Source: Hyperoodon ampullatus (taxonomy: Eukaryota > Chordata > Mammalia > Artiodactyla > Ziphiidae). Taken from it: 64,000 bases of DNA. Positions 1 to 10,433 of the stretch are shown here, piece by piece. The stretch is taken from the NCBI GenBank assembly GCA_949752795.1, contig CATKHW010000360.1, forward strand, positions 1-64,000. The letters are read 5' to 3'. The number at the start of each line of letters is the position of its first letter. Positions within the stretch are counted from its first letter, which is position 1. The notes beneath the pieces are model-generated. The model searched no databases. It saw nothing but the letters and a program-made list of their open reading frames with translations, and was not told the origin of the DNA. Both the position numbers and the translations under genes were made by a program.

Positions 1-683
1 CCCTAAAACAAGTAAAGAACAGAGCTACAGAGCCAAGGGCACTACCAGTCTAGGGAATATACCTTGGGAAAACTGAAAATCAATAAGACAGAGCCACCCC
101 AAAATTTAGGGCTGCACTGCATACAAGGGCCTCAACTTGGATACACCTTAAGTATCCCAGAAAATATAAACATGGTTCAAAAAATTGTGGTACTTACGTA
201 CGATGGAATATCCCTCAGCCATGAAATCAATGTCATAAGACCAGTAGCAGCAAAATGGGTGGATTCAGGTACGATGATTCTAAGTGAAATAAGTCACACA
301 GAAAAAGAAACTCATCATAAGATATCACTTATGAAGATCCTGTAAACATGGCTACACTTGAACTGAGTTAGGAAAGAGAACAGTGTCTCACATTTAGAAA
401 ACACTCTTATACCTGCTTAAGGGGGAAGGAGAGGTGGGGTGATGCATAAAACCAGAGTTTGATATAAGCACAGGTACCGTTCCAAAAACCAACTATGGAA
501 TAGACAAGACCTACACCGTCCTCAGCGAAAGGGACTCAAAACCCCATATTTCCCGCAGAGGAAAATATCTGACTAGTAAGAATCTTAAAACCTATGTATT
601 GATATGTCTCCGTAAGGGAATCAAGTGTGTCTAGACTGGCATAAACATGGCAGCGAGAATCAGCTCAAACCCACTATAAAAAG

Positions 684-719
684 GAATTTCAAAAACAAAA
701 CAAAAAAACGGGGAAATTC
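684..719. repeat. Short inverted arms around the A-rich tail
   Basis: GAATTTC at 684-690 and GAAATTC at 713-719 are reverse complements enclosing the A-rich run. An outer pair, GGAATT at 683-688 and AATTCC at 725-730, overlaps them. The arms recur in most units; units 17 and 19 carry gatattc on the left, which breaks them. Chance in an A/T-rich stretch is possible. Confidence 0.5.
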
Positions 720-1089
720 TTTACAATTCCTTCAGGGTCTCTGATGAAGGCTGGAATGACCCTATCTACAACGACAGCTGGATGTGGCATAAGGAGGGAC
801 ACTTGGGACTGAGACGATTGGTGAGATTGGGTGAGCAAATGCAGACCCTTTAAAGCAATAATGCATGGCACCCATTCCATGGGTCCGAACTCTCCAGGTT
901 GAAGGGAATATTACTACAGCTATAACATGTGCGGGAAACCTAGAGAACGGACACACTGTGAATACGAAAGGTTTCTAAAACTCAACGAATAGTCCGTCTC
1001 CTGGTGCTGCGGTTTGACTTTCCGTCTGCTTTACTATCAACCTCCCAACTTGGAGAGACAGCCCTTTTAACCTCTTGGTTCGCACAGGT

Positions 1090-1102
1090 TGCCAATTTGG
1101 CA
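1090..1102. repeat. 13-bp hyphenated palindrome TGCCAA-T-TTGGCA
   Basis: Six-base arms flank one central base. It recurs in nearly all units and is broken by a T-to-A change (gccaattagg) in units 30, 32, 34 and 36, so it also marks the Y unit type. No binding function can be claimed. Confidence 0.55.
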
Positions 1103-1243
1103 GAGGATGAAAGGGAAGAGGGAGAACCAATGAGAGAGTAGCTGTTAGGCATTTGGACGGTCACATATCACTGTAATTTCCCGGCAGGAAGAAGAATTAA
1201 CCAAATTCTCAGCCACCCACCGGGAACCAGTATAGGTCCTGAA

Positions 1244-1255
1244 CCAAAATTTTGG
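1244..1255. repeat. 12-bp perfect palindrome CCAAAATTTTGG
   Basis: It is perfect in most units and lies about 230 bp left of the long palindrome. In the C-type units 7, 10 and 14 the first base pair is lost (gaagcaaaatttt). Nothing shows a function. Confidence 0.55.
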
Positions 1256-1481
1256 ACTTGCGGTCAGCTCACCAAAAACGAGTTGAAAAATGGAGCTCAG
1301 GGGCACAGCAATTCACAAACTGGCTGAGTAATAAAGGACAACTATCGTCCAAAAATCTGTTGAGGGAAGGCAACGAGGCGGACTTGAAAGCGAGGAAGAA
1401 TAGCAGGAAACAGATTTCAAGAGGTACGATGGAATCGCCTTTAAAGCACAGGAAGAGGGGCACAACTTCGACAATGATGCA

Positions 1482-1555
1482 CTTGGCCAAAAAGGGCGTA
1501 TGCGTTTTCTCCTGAATATATTCAGGAGAAAACGCATACGCCCTTTTTGGCCAAG
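1482..1555. repeat. 74-bp perfect palindrome with no spacer (reference copy)
   Basis: The sequence from CTTGGCC at 1482 to GGCCAAG at 1555 equals its own reverse complement over 37-bp arms, with the axis between 1518 and 1519 in AATATATT. Symmetry stops abruptly at 1481/1556. The same element lies at unit position 1482 (plus or minus one base) in all 36 units that reach it. It is perfect in units 1-5, 7, 10-12, 14, 16, 18-20, 22-26, 28 and 36. One mismatch is present in units 6, 8, 9, 13, 15, 21, 27 and 29-35, and two in unit 17. As DNA it could extrude a cruciform; as RNA it would fold into a stem of up to about 35 bp. Confidence 0.97.
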
Positions 1556-1569
1556 CAAGCAAGCGGGCA

Positions 1570-2084
1570 ATGCAAATCTGCACTACAAAGAAGTATCACT
1601 TCCCACCGGTCAAAAGGGACATCCACAAAATGTGTAAGAACAAGAAAGGCAAGACAGGCCCTGGAGAACAGGGAGCCTTGTTATGCTGATGGGCGGGATG
1701 TAAATTGCCAACTGCCTCTCTGGAGGAGTGCATTCTGTTCCCTAAAACAAGTAAAGAACAGAGCTACAGAGCCAAGGGCACTACCAGTCTAGGGAATATA
1801 CCTTGGGAAAACTGAAAATCAATAAGACAGAGCCACCCCAAAATTTAGGGCTGCACTGCATACAAGGACCTCAACTTGGATACACCTTAAGTGTCCCAGA
1901 AAATATAAACATGGTTCAAAAAATTGTGGTACTTACGTACGATGGAATATCCCTCAGCCATGAAATCAATGTCATAAGACCAGTAGCAGCAAAATGGGTG
2001 GATTCAGGTACGATGATTCTAAGTGAAATAAGTCACACAGAAAAAGAAACTTATCATAAGATATCACTTATGAAGATCCTGTAA
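1570..2084 (+). pseudogene. Remnant of L1 ORF2 C-terminus (reference copy)
   Basis: Reading from ATG 1570, the frame gives MQICTTKKYHFPPVKRD, matching the MQI.TT..YH..PV stretch of L1 ORF2. It continues through GPGEQGALL and AGCKL, a decayed form of the C-terminal cysteine-rich region, to TTSLGNIPWEN, the counterpart of the PLLGIYPEK region. In-frame stops lie at 1687-1689 and 1813-1815. The last part is in another frame (1803-2084) and reads YDGISLSHEIN, then AAKWVDSG, ILSEISHTEKETYHKISL, ending at TAA 2082-2084, where L1 ORF2 normally ends. The stops and the frame change make it non-functional. The reverse transcriptase and endonuclease domains are absent. Confidence 0.85.
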
Positions 2085-2429
2085 ACATGGCTACACTTGA
2101 ACTGAGTTAGGAAAGAGAACAGTGTCTCACATTTAGAAAACACTCTTATACCTGCTTAAGGGGGAAGGAGAGGTGGGGTGATGCATAAAACCAGAGTTTG
2201 ATATAAGCACAGGTACCGTTCCAAAAACCAACTATGGAATAGACAAGACCTACACCGTCCTCAGCGAAAGGGACTCAAAACCCCATATTTCCCGCAGAGG
2301 AAAATATCTGACTAGTAAGAATCTTAAAACCTATGTATTGATATGTCTCCGTAAGGGAATCAAGTGTGTCTAGACTGGCATAAACATGGCAGCGAGAATC
2401 AGCTCAACCCCACTATAAAAAGGAATTTC
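2085..2429 (+). mobile_element. L1 3' UTR remnant (reference copy)
   Basis: Downstream of the ORF2 stop, landmarks of an L1 3' UTR appear in order: ttgaactgagttag, tttagaaaacactcttata, a G-rich stretch (gggggaaggagaggtgggg), agagtttgatataa, then accgtcctcagcgaaaggga, and near the end cactataaaaaggaattt. The alignment to L1 is from memory and has many substitutions, so exact limits are approximate. The TATAAAA at the end corresponds to the A/T-rich L1 terminus and not to a promoter. Confidence 0.7.
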
Positions 2430-2447
2430 AAAAACAAAACAAAAAAA
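2430..2447 (+). repeat. A-rich L1 tail, site of most length variation
   Basis: An 18-base run of A interrupted by two C ends the L1 block and marks the original poly(A) tail. One extra A in this run explains the 1,740-bp length of units 20, 27 and 28 (near 33747, 45920 and 47660). In units 30, 32, 34 and 36 the last A-run is broken by a T (near 51137, 54614, 58092 and 61570). In unit 1 the run is at 691-708. Confidence 0.8.
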
Positions 2448-3478
2448 CTGGGAAATTCTTTACAATTCCTTCAGGGTCTCTGATGAAGGCTGGAATGACC
2501 CTATCTACAACGACAGCTGGATGTGGCATAAGGAGGGACACTTGGGACTGAGACGATTGGTGAGATTGGGTGAGCAAATGCAGACCCTTTAAAGCAATAA
2601 TGCATGGCACCCATTCCATGGGTCCGAACTCTCCAGGTTGAAGGGAATATTACTACAGCTATAACATGTGCGGGAAACCTAGAGAACGGACACACTGTGA
2701 ATACGAAAGGTTTCTAAAACTCAACGAATAGTCCGTCTCCTGGTGCTGCGGTTTGACTTTCCGTCTGCTTTACTATCAACCTCCCAACTTGGAGAGACAG
2801 CCCTTTTAACCTCTTGGTTCGCACAGGTTGCCAATTTGGCAGAGGATGAAAGGGAAGAGGGAGAACCAATGAGAGAGTAGCTGTTAGGCATTTGGACGGT
2901 CACATATCACTGTAATTTCCCGGCAGGAAGAAGAATTAACCAAATTCTCAGCCACCCACCGGGAACCAGTATAGGTCCTGAACCAAAATTTTGGACTTGC
3001 GGTCAGCTCACCAAAAACGAGTTGAAAAATGGAGCTCAGGGGCACAGCAATTCACAAACTGGCCGAGTAATAAAGGACAACTATCGTCCAAAAATCTGTT
3101 GAGGGAAGGCAACGAGGCGGACTTGAAAGCGAGGAAGAATAGCAGGAAACAGATTTCAAGAGGTACGATGGAATCGCCTTTAAAGCACAGGAAGAGGGGC
3201 ACAACTTCGACAATGATGCACTTGGCCAAAAAGGGCGTATGCGTTTTCTCCTGAATATATTCAGGAGAAAACGCATACGCCCTTTTTGGCCAAGCAAGCA
3301 AGCGGGCAATGCAAATCTGCACTACAAAGAAGTATCACTTCCCACCGGTCAAAAGGGACATCCACAAAATGTGTAAGAACAAGAAAGGCAAGACAGGCCC
3401 TGGAGAACAGGGAGCCTTGTTATGCTGATGGGCGGGATGTAAATTGCCAACTGCCTCTCTGGAGGAGTGCATTCTGTT

Positions 3479-5217
3479 CCCTAAAACAAGTAAAGAACAG
3501 AGCTACAGAGCCAAGGGCACTACCAGCCTAGGGAATATACCTTGGGAAAACTGAAAATCAATAAGACAGAGCCACCCCAAAATTTAGGGCTGCACTGCAT
3601 ACAAGGACCTCAACTTGGATACACCTTAAGTATCCCAGAAAATATAAACATGGTTCAAAAAATTGTGGTACTTACGTACGATGGAATATCCCTCAGCCAT
3701 GAAATCAATGTCATAAGACCAGTAGCAGCAAAATGGGTGGATTCAGGTACGATGATTCTAAGTGAAATAAGTCACACAGAAAAAGAAACTTATCATAAGA
3801 TATCACTTATGAAGATCCTGTAAACATGGCTACACTTGAACTGAGTTAGGAAAGAGAACAGTGTCTCACATTTAGAAAACACTCTTATACCTGCTTAAGG
3901 GGGAAGGAGAGGTGGGGTGATGCATAAAACCAGAGTTTGATATAAGCACAGGTACCGTTCCAAAAACCAACTATGGAATAGACAAGACCTACACCGTCCT
4001 CAGCGAAAGGGACTCAAAACCCCATATTTCCCGCAGAGGAAAATATCTGACTAGTAAGAATCTTAAAACCTATGTATTGATATGTCTCCATAAGGGAATC
4101 AAGTGTGTCTAGACTGGCATAAACATGGCAGCGAGAATCAGCTCAAACCCACTATAAAAAGGAATTTCAAAAACAAAACAAAAAAACTGGGAAATTCTTT
4201 ACAATTCCTTCAGGGTCTCTGATGAAGGCTGGAATGACCCTATCTACAACGACAGCTGGATGTGGCATAAGGAGGGACACTTGGGACTGAGACGATTGGT
4301 GAGATTGGGTGAGCAAATGCAGACCCTTTAAAGCAATAATGCATGGCACCCATTCCATGGGTCCGAACTCTCCAGGTTGAAGGGAATGTTACTACAGCTA
4401 TAACATGTGCGGGAAACCTAGAGAACGGACACACTGTGAATACGAAAGGTTTCTAAAACTCAACGAATAGTCCCTCTCCTGGTGCTCCGGTTTGACTTTC
4501 CGTCTGCTTTACTATCAACCTCCCAACTTGGAGAGACAGCCCCTTTAACCTCTTGGTTCGCACAGGTTGCCAATTTGGCAGAGGATGAAAGGGAAGAGGG
4601 AGAACCAATGAGAGAGTAGCTGTTAGGCATTTGGAGGTGCACATATCACTGTAATTTCCCGGCAGGAAGAAGAATTAACCAAATTCTCAGCCACCCACCG
4701 GGAACCAGTATAGGTCCTGAACCAAAATTTTGGACTTGCGGTCAGCTCACCAAAAACGAGTTGAAAAATGGAGCTCAGGGGCACAGCAATTCACAAACTG
4801 GCCGAGTAATAAAGGACAACTATCGTCCAAAAATCTGTTGAGGGAAGGCAACGAGGCGGACTTGAAAGCGAGGCAGAATAGCAGGAAACAGATTTCAAGA
4901 GGTACGTTGGAATCGCCTTTAAAGCACAGGAAGAGGGGCACAACTTCGACAATGATGCACTTGGCCAAAAAGGGCGTATGCGTTTTCTCCTGAATATATT
5001 CAGGAGAAAACGCATACGCCCTTTTTGGCCAAGCAAGCAAGCGGGCAATGCAAATCTGCACTACAAAGAAGTATCACTTCCCACCGGTCAAAAGGGACAT
5101 CCACAAAATGTGTAAGAACAAGAAAGGCAAGACAGGCCCTGGAGAACAGGGAGCCTTGTTATGCTGATGGGCGGGATGTAAATTGCCAACTGCCTCTCTG
5201 GAGGAGTGCATTCTGTT
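3479..5217 (+). repeat. Satellite unit 3
   Basis: Palindrome 4960-5033 is perfect. It carries ggaatgttactac, ggaggtgcac and ctccataag, so it resembles the A type more than units 1-2. Confidence 0.95.
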
Positions 5218-6955
5218 CCCTAAAACAAGTAAAGAACAGAGCTACAGAGCCAAGGGCACTACCAGTCTAGGGAATATACCTTGGGAAAACTGAAAATCAG
5301 TAAGACAGAGCCACCCCAAAATTTAGGGCTGCACTGCATACAAGGACCTCAACTTGGATACACCTTAAGTATCCCAGAAAATATAAACATGGTTCAAAAA
5401 ATTGTGGTACTTACGTACGATGGAATATCCCTCAGCCATGAAATCAATGTCATAAGACCAGTAGCAGCAAAATGGGTGGATTCAGGTACGATGATTCTAA
5501 GTGAAATAAGTCACACAGAAAAAGAAACTTATCATAAGATATCACTTATGAAGATCCTGTAAACATGGCTACACTTGAACTGAGTTAGGAAAGAGAACAG
5601 TGTCTCACATTTAGAAAACACTCTTATACCTGCTTAAGGGGGAAGGAGAGGTGGGGTGATGCATAAAACCAGAGTTTGATATAAGCACAGGTACCGTTCC
5701 AAAAACCAACTATGGAATAGACAAGACCTACACCGTCCTCAGCGAAAGGGACTCCAAACCCCATATTTCCCGCAGAGGAAAATATCTGACTAGTAAGAAT
5801 CTTAAAACCTATGTATTGATATGTCTCCGTAAGGGAATCAAGTGTGTCTAGACTGGCATAAACATGGCAGCGAGAATCAGCTCAAAGCCACTATAAAAAG
5901 GAATTTCAAAAACAAAACAAAAAAACTGGGAAATTCTTTACAATTCCTTCAGGGTCTCTGATGAAGGCTGGAATGACCCTATCTACAACGACAGCTGGAT
6001 GTGGCATAAGGAGGGACACTTGGGACTGAGACGATTGGTGAGATTGGGTGAGCAAATGCAGACCCTTTAAAGCAATAATGCATGGCACCCATTCCATCGG
6101 TCCGAACTCTCCAGGTTGAAGGGAATGTTACTACAGCTATAACATGTGCGGGAAACCTAGAGAACGGACACACTGTGAATACGAAAGGTTTCTAAAACTC
6201 AACGAATAGTCCCTCTCCTGGTGCTCCGGTTTGACTTTCCGTCTGCTTTACTATCAACCTCCCAACTTGGAGAGACAGCCCCTTTAACCTCTTGTTTCGC
6301 ACAGGTTGCCAATTTGGCAGAGGATGAAAGGGAAGAGGGAGAACCAATGAGAGAGTAGCTGCTGGCATTTGGAGGGGCACATATCACTGTAATTTCCCGG
6401 CAGGAAAAAGAATTAACCAAATTCTCAGCCACCCACCGGGAACCAGTATAGGTCCTGAACCAAAATTTTGGACTTGCGGTCAGCTCACCAAAAACGAGTT
6501 GAAAAATGGAGCTCAGGGGCACAGCAATTCACAAACTGGCCGAGTAATAAAGGACAACTATCGTCCAAAAATCTGTTGAGGGAAGGCAACGAGGCGGACT
6601 TGAAAGCGAGGCAGAATAGCAGGAAACAGATTTCAAGAGGTACGTTGGAATCGCCTTTAAAGCACAGGAAGAGGGGCACAACTTCGACAATGATGCACTT
6701 GGCCAAAAAGGGCGTATGCGTTTTCTCCTGAATATATTCAGGAGAAAACGCATACGCCCTTTTTGGCCAAGCAAGCAAGCGGGCAATGCAAATCTGCACT
6801 ACAAAGAAGTATCACTTCCCACCGGTCAAAAGGGACATCCACAAAATGTGTAAGAACAAGAAAGGCAAGACAGGCCCTGGAGAACAGGGAGCCTTGTTAT
6901 GCTGATGGGCGGGATGTAAATTGCCAACTGCCTCTCTGGAGGAGTGCATTCTGTT
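5218..6955 (+). repeat. Satellite unit 4 (1,738 bp)
   Basis: Palindrome 6698-6771 is perfect. One base is missing in gctgctggc near 6361 (others read gctgttaggc). Private changes include aatcagtaag near 5299, ccatcggtcc near 6098 and cttgtttcgc near 6294. Confidence 0.95.
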
Positions 6956-8694
6956 CCCTAAAACAAGTAAAGAACAGAGCTACAGAGCCAAGGGCACTAC
7001 CAGCCTAGGGAATATACCTTGGGAAAACTGAAAATCAATAAGACAGAGCCACCCCAAAATTTAGGGCTGCACTGCATACAAGGACCTCAACTTGGATACA
7101 CCTTAAGTATCCCAGAAAATATAAACATGGTTCAAAAAATTGTGGTACTTACGTACGATGGAATATCCCTCAGCCATGAAATCAATGTCATAAGACCAGT
7201 AGCAGCAAAATGGGTGGATTCAGGTACGATGATTCTAAGTGAAATAAGTCACACAGAAAAAGAAACTTATCATAAGATATCACTTATGAAGATCCTGTAA
7301 ACATGGCTACACTTGAACTGAGTTAGGAAAGAGAACAGTGTCTCACATTTAGAAAACACTCTTATACCTGCTTAAGGGGGAAGGAGAGGTGGGGTGATGC
7401 ATAAAACCAGAGTTTGATATAAGCACAGGTACCGTTCCAAAAACCAACTATGGAATAGACAAGACCTACACCGTCCTCAGCGAAAGGGACTCAAAACCCC
7501 ATATTTCCCGCAGAGGAAAGTATCTGACTAGTAAGAATCTTAAAACCTATGTATTGATATGTCTCCGTAAGGGAATCAAGTGTGTCTAGACTGGCATAAA
7601 CATGGCAGCGAGAATCAGCTAAAACCCACTATAAAAAGGAATTTCAAAAACAAAACAAAAAAACTGGGAAATTCTTTACAATTCCTTCAGGGTCTCTGAT
7701 GAAGGCTGGAATGACCCTATCTACAACGACAGCTGGATGTGGCATAAGGAGGGACACTTGGGACTGAGACGATTGGTGAGATTGGGTGAGCAAATGCAGA
7801 CCCTTTAAAGCAATAATGCATGGCACCCATTCCATGGGTCCGAACTCTCCAGGTTGAAGGGAATGTTACTACAGCTATAACATGTGCGGGAAACCTAGAG
7901 AACGGACACACTGTGAATACGAAAGGTTTCTAAAACTCAACGAATAGTCCCTCTCCTGGTGCTCCGGTTTGACTTTCCGTCTGCTTTACTATCAACCTCC
8001 CAACTTGGAGAGACAGCCCCTTTAACCTCTTGGTTCGCACAGGTTGCCAATTTGGCAGAGGATGAAAGGGAAGAGGGAGAACCAATGAGAGAGTAGCTGT
8101 TAGGCATTTGGAGGTGCACATATCACTGTAATTTCCCGGCAGGAAGAAGAATTAACCAAATTCTCAGCCACCCACCGGGAACCAGTATAGGTCCTGAACC
8201 AAAATTTTGGACTTGCGGTCAGCTCACCAAAAACGAGTTGAAAAATGGAGCTCAGGGGCACAGCAATTCACAAACTGGCCGAGTAATAAAGGACAACTAT
8301 CGTCCAAAAATCTGTTGAGGGAAGGCAACGAGGCGGACTTGAAAGCGAGGCAGAATAGCAGGAAACAGATTTCAAGAGGTACGTTGGAATCGCCTTTAAA
8401 GCACAGGAAGAGGGGCACAACTTCGACAATGATGCACTTGGCCAAAAAGGGCGTATGCGTTTTCTCCTGAATATATTCAGGAGAAAACGCATACGCCCTT
8501 TTTGGCCAAGCAAGCAAGCGGGCAATGCAAATCTGCACTACAAAGAAGTATCACTTCCCACCGGTCAAAAGGGACATCCACAAAATGTGTAAGAACAAGA
8601 AAGCCAAGACAGGCCCTGGAGAACAGGGAGCCTTGTTATGCTGATGGGCGGGATGTAAATTGCCAACTGTCTCTCTGGAGGAGTGCATTCTGTT
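6956..8694 (+). repeat. Satellite unit 5, type A
   Basis: Palindrome 8437-8510 is perfect. Shares gaggaaagtatc and gtctctctgg with unit 12. Private changes: cagctaaaaccc near 7618 and gaaagccaag near 8602. Confidence 0.93.
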
Positions 8695-10433
8695 CCCTAA
8701 AACAAGTAAAGAACAGAGCTACAGAGCCAAGGGCACTACCAGTCTATGGAATATACCTTGGGAAAACTGAAAATCAATAAGACAGAGCCACCCCAAAATT
8801 TAGGGCTGCACTGCATACAAGGGCCTCAACTTGGATACACCTTAAGTATCCCAGAAAATATAAACATGGTTCAAAAAATTGTGGTACTTACGTACGATGG
8901 AATATCCCTCAGCCATGAAATCAATGTCATAAGACCAGTAGCAGCAAAATGGGTGGATTCAGGTACGATGATTCTAAGTGAAATAAGTCACACAGAAAAA
9001 GAAACTTATCATAAGATATCACTTATGAAGATCCTGTAAACATGGCTACACTTGAACTGAGTTAGGAAAGAGAAGAGTGTCTCACATTTAGAAAACACTC
9101 TTATACCTGCTTAAGGGGGAAGGAGAGGTGGGGTGATGCATAAAACCAGAGTTTGATATAAGCACAGGTACCGTTCCAAAAACCAACTATGGAATAGACA
9201 AGACCTACACCGTCCTCAGCGAAAGGGACTCAAAACCCCATATTTCCCGCAGAGGAAAATATCTGACTAGTAAGAATCTTAAAACCTATGTATTGATATG
9301 TCTCCGTAAGGGAATCAAGTGTGTCTAGACTGGCATAAACATGGCAGCGAGAATCAGCTCAAACCCAGTATAAAAAGGAATTTCAAAAACAAAACAAAAA
9401 AACTGGGAAATTCTTTACAATTCCTTCAGGGTCTCTGATGAAGGCTGGAATGACCCTATCTACAACGACAGCTGGATGTGGAATAAGGAGGGACACTTGG
9501 GACTGAGACGATTGGTGAGATTGGGTGAGCAAATGCAGACCCTTTTAAGCAATAATGCATGGCACCGATTCCATGGGTCCGAACTCTCCAGGTTGAAGGG
9601 AATGTTACTACAGCTATAACATGTGCGGGAAACCTAGAGAACGGACACACTGTGAATACGAAAGGTTTCTAAAACTCAACGAATAGTCCCTCTCCTGGTG
9701 CTCCGGTTTGACTTTCCGTCTGCTTTACTATCAACCTCCCAATTTGGAGAGACAGCCCCTTTAACCTCTTGGTTCGCACAGGTTGCCAATTTGGCAGAGG
9801 ATGAAAGGGAAGAGGGAGAACCAATGAGAGAGTAGCTGTTAGGCATTTGGAGGTGCACATATCACTGTAATTTCCCGGCAGGAAGAAGAATTAACCAAAT
9901 TCTCAGCCACCCACCGGGAACCAGTATAGGTCCTGAACCAAAATTTTGGACTTGCGGTCAGCTCAACAAAAACGAGTTGAAAAATGGAGCTCAGGGGCAC
10001 AGCAATTCACAAACTGGCCGAGTAATAAAGGACAACTATCGTCCAAAAATCTGTTGAGGGAAGGCAACGAGGCGGACTTGAAAGCGAGGCAGAATAGCAG
10101 GAAACAGATTTCAAGAGGTACGTTGGAATCGCCTTTAAAGCACAGGAAGAGGGGCACATTTTGGACAATGATGCACTTGGCCAAAAAGGGCATATGCGTT
10201 TTCTCCTGAATATATTCAGGAGAAAACGCATACGCCCTTTTTGGCCAAGCAAGCAAGCAGGCAATGCAAATCTGCACTACAAAGAAGTATCACTTCCCAC
10301 CGGTCAAAAGGGACATCCACAAAATGTGTAAGAACAAGAAAGGCAAGACAGGCCCTGGAGAACAGGGAGCCTTGTTATGCTGATGGGCGGGATGTAAATT
10401 GCCAACTGCCTCTCTGGAGGAGTGCATTCTGTT
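8695..10433 (+). repeat. Satellite unit 6, type B
   Basis: Palindrome 10176-10249 has one mismatch, G to A at 10192 in a CpG. A G-to-T change creates ATG at 8746 in front of the ORF2-tail frame, giving 97 codons. Shares caccgattcc, cttttaagc, gctcaacaaaa and attttggac with units 9 and 13. Confidence 0.93.

Larger units (their letters stand above)
711..1481. other. Non-L1 segment of the unit, origin unknown
   Basis: These 771 bp between the A-rich tail and the palindrome recur in every unit (2450-3220 in unit 2). I recognise no gene, RNA gene or transposon family in them. Only short open frames exist, on both strands and overlapping each other; the longest is a 104-codon minus-strand frame at 1269-1583 that reads through the palindrome. 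The segment holds most of the positions that separate unit types, such as the A/G at the ggaatRttactac site, the tcc-tctcctgg region and the region just before the palindrome. It may be flanking DNA captured with the founding L1. Confidence 0.6.
1..1739 (+). repeat. Satellite unit 1
   Basis: Palindrome 1482-1555 is perfect. This unit and unit 2 share gaggaagaatag, ggacggtcac and ggtacgatgg. Private bases in unit 1 include actcatcat near 312, aacgggg near 708 and ctggctgag near 1321. Confidence 0.95.
1556..2449 (+). mobile_element. L1 (LINE-1) 3'-end fragment inside the repeat unit (reference copy)
   Basis: From the right edge of the palindrome to the A-rich run, the unit follows a mammalian L1 3' end in order: gcaatgcaaatc, the ORF2 C-terminal coding remnant, the ORF2 stop region, the 3' UTR and an A-rich tail. 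The same block recurs in every unit (unit positions 1556-1739 followed by 1-710 of the next). The 3' UTR resembles the type I recall from cetartiodactyl L1s. The element is 5'-truncated to about 0.9 kb, as most L1 insertions are, and cannot move. It was evidently carried along when the satellite was amplified, because all copies share the same truncation and flanks. The block at 1-710 is the same fragment cut by the window start. Confidence 0.85.
1740..3478 (+). repeat. Satellite unit 2
   Basis: Palindrome 3221-3294 is perfect. I count about six differences from unit 1 over 1,739 bp, which makes these two the closest neighbours at the left end. Private change: agtgtccc near 1892. Confidence 0.95.

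Noticed and set aside
1..6. CCCTAA telomere-like hexamer at the unit start, and TTTAGGG near 106
   Set aside because: Each occurs singly in the unit and not in tandem, so they are chance matches.
673..682. TATAAAAAG as a promoter TATA box
   Set aside because: It falls at the A/T-rich end of the L1 3' UTR just before the A-tail, where L1 naturally has such sequence, and nothing downstream looks like a transcription unit.
1252..1515. 87-codon plus-strand frame and the 81-codon frame at 1547-1792 as candidate genes
   Set aside because: The 87-codon frame begins at a non-ATG codon and ends at the palindrome axis. The 81-codon frame lies in L1 ORF2 remnant but in the wrong frame. Both have the composition of chance frames.
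1482..1555. Rho-independent terminator or CRISPR-type repeat
   Set aside because: The context is a mammalian satellite with L1 sequence. The spacing between palindromes is 1.74 kb, there are no spacers of CRISPR size, and no prokaryotic genes are present.
1552..1564. AAGC microsatellite (caagcaagcaagc)
   Set aside because: Only about three repeats, and constant in length across the units, so not a meaningful microsatellite.
1269..1583. 104-codon minus-strand open frame starting with ATG, present in all units
   Set aside because: It reads straight through the palindrome, overlaps two other open frames on both strands, has no recognisable domain, and its conservation follows from recent homogenisation of the whole unit.
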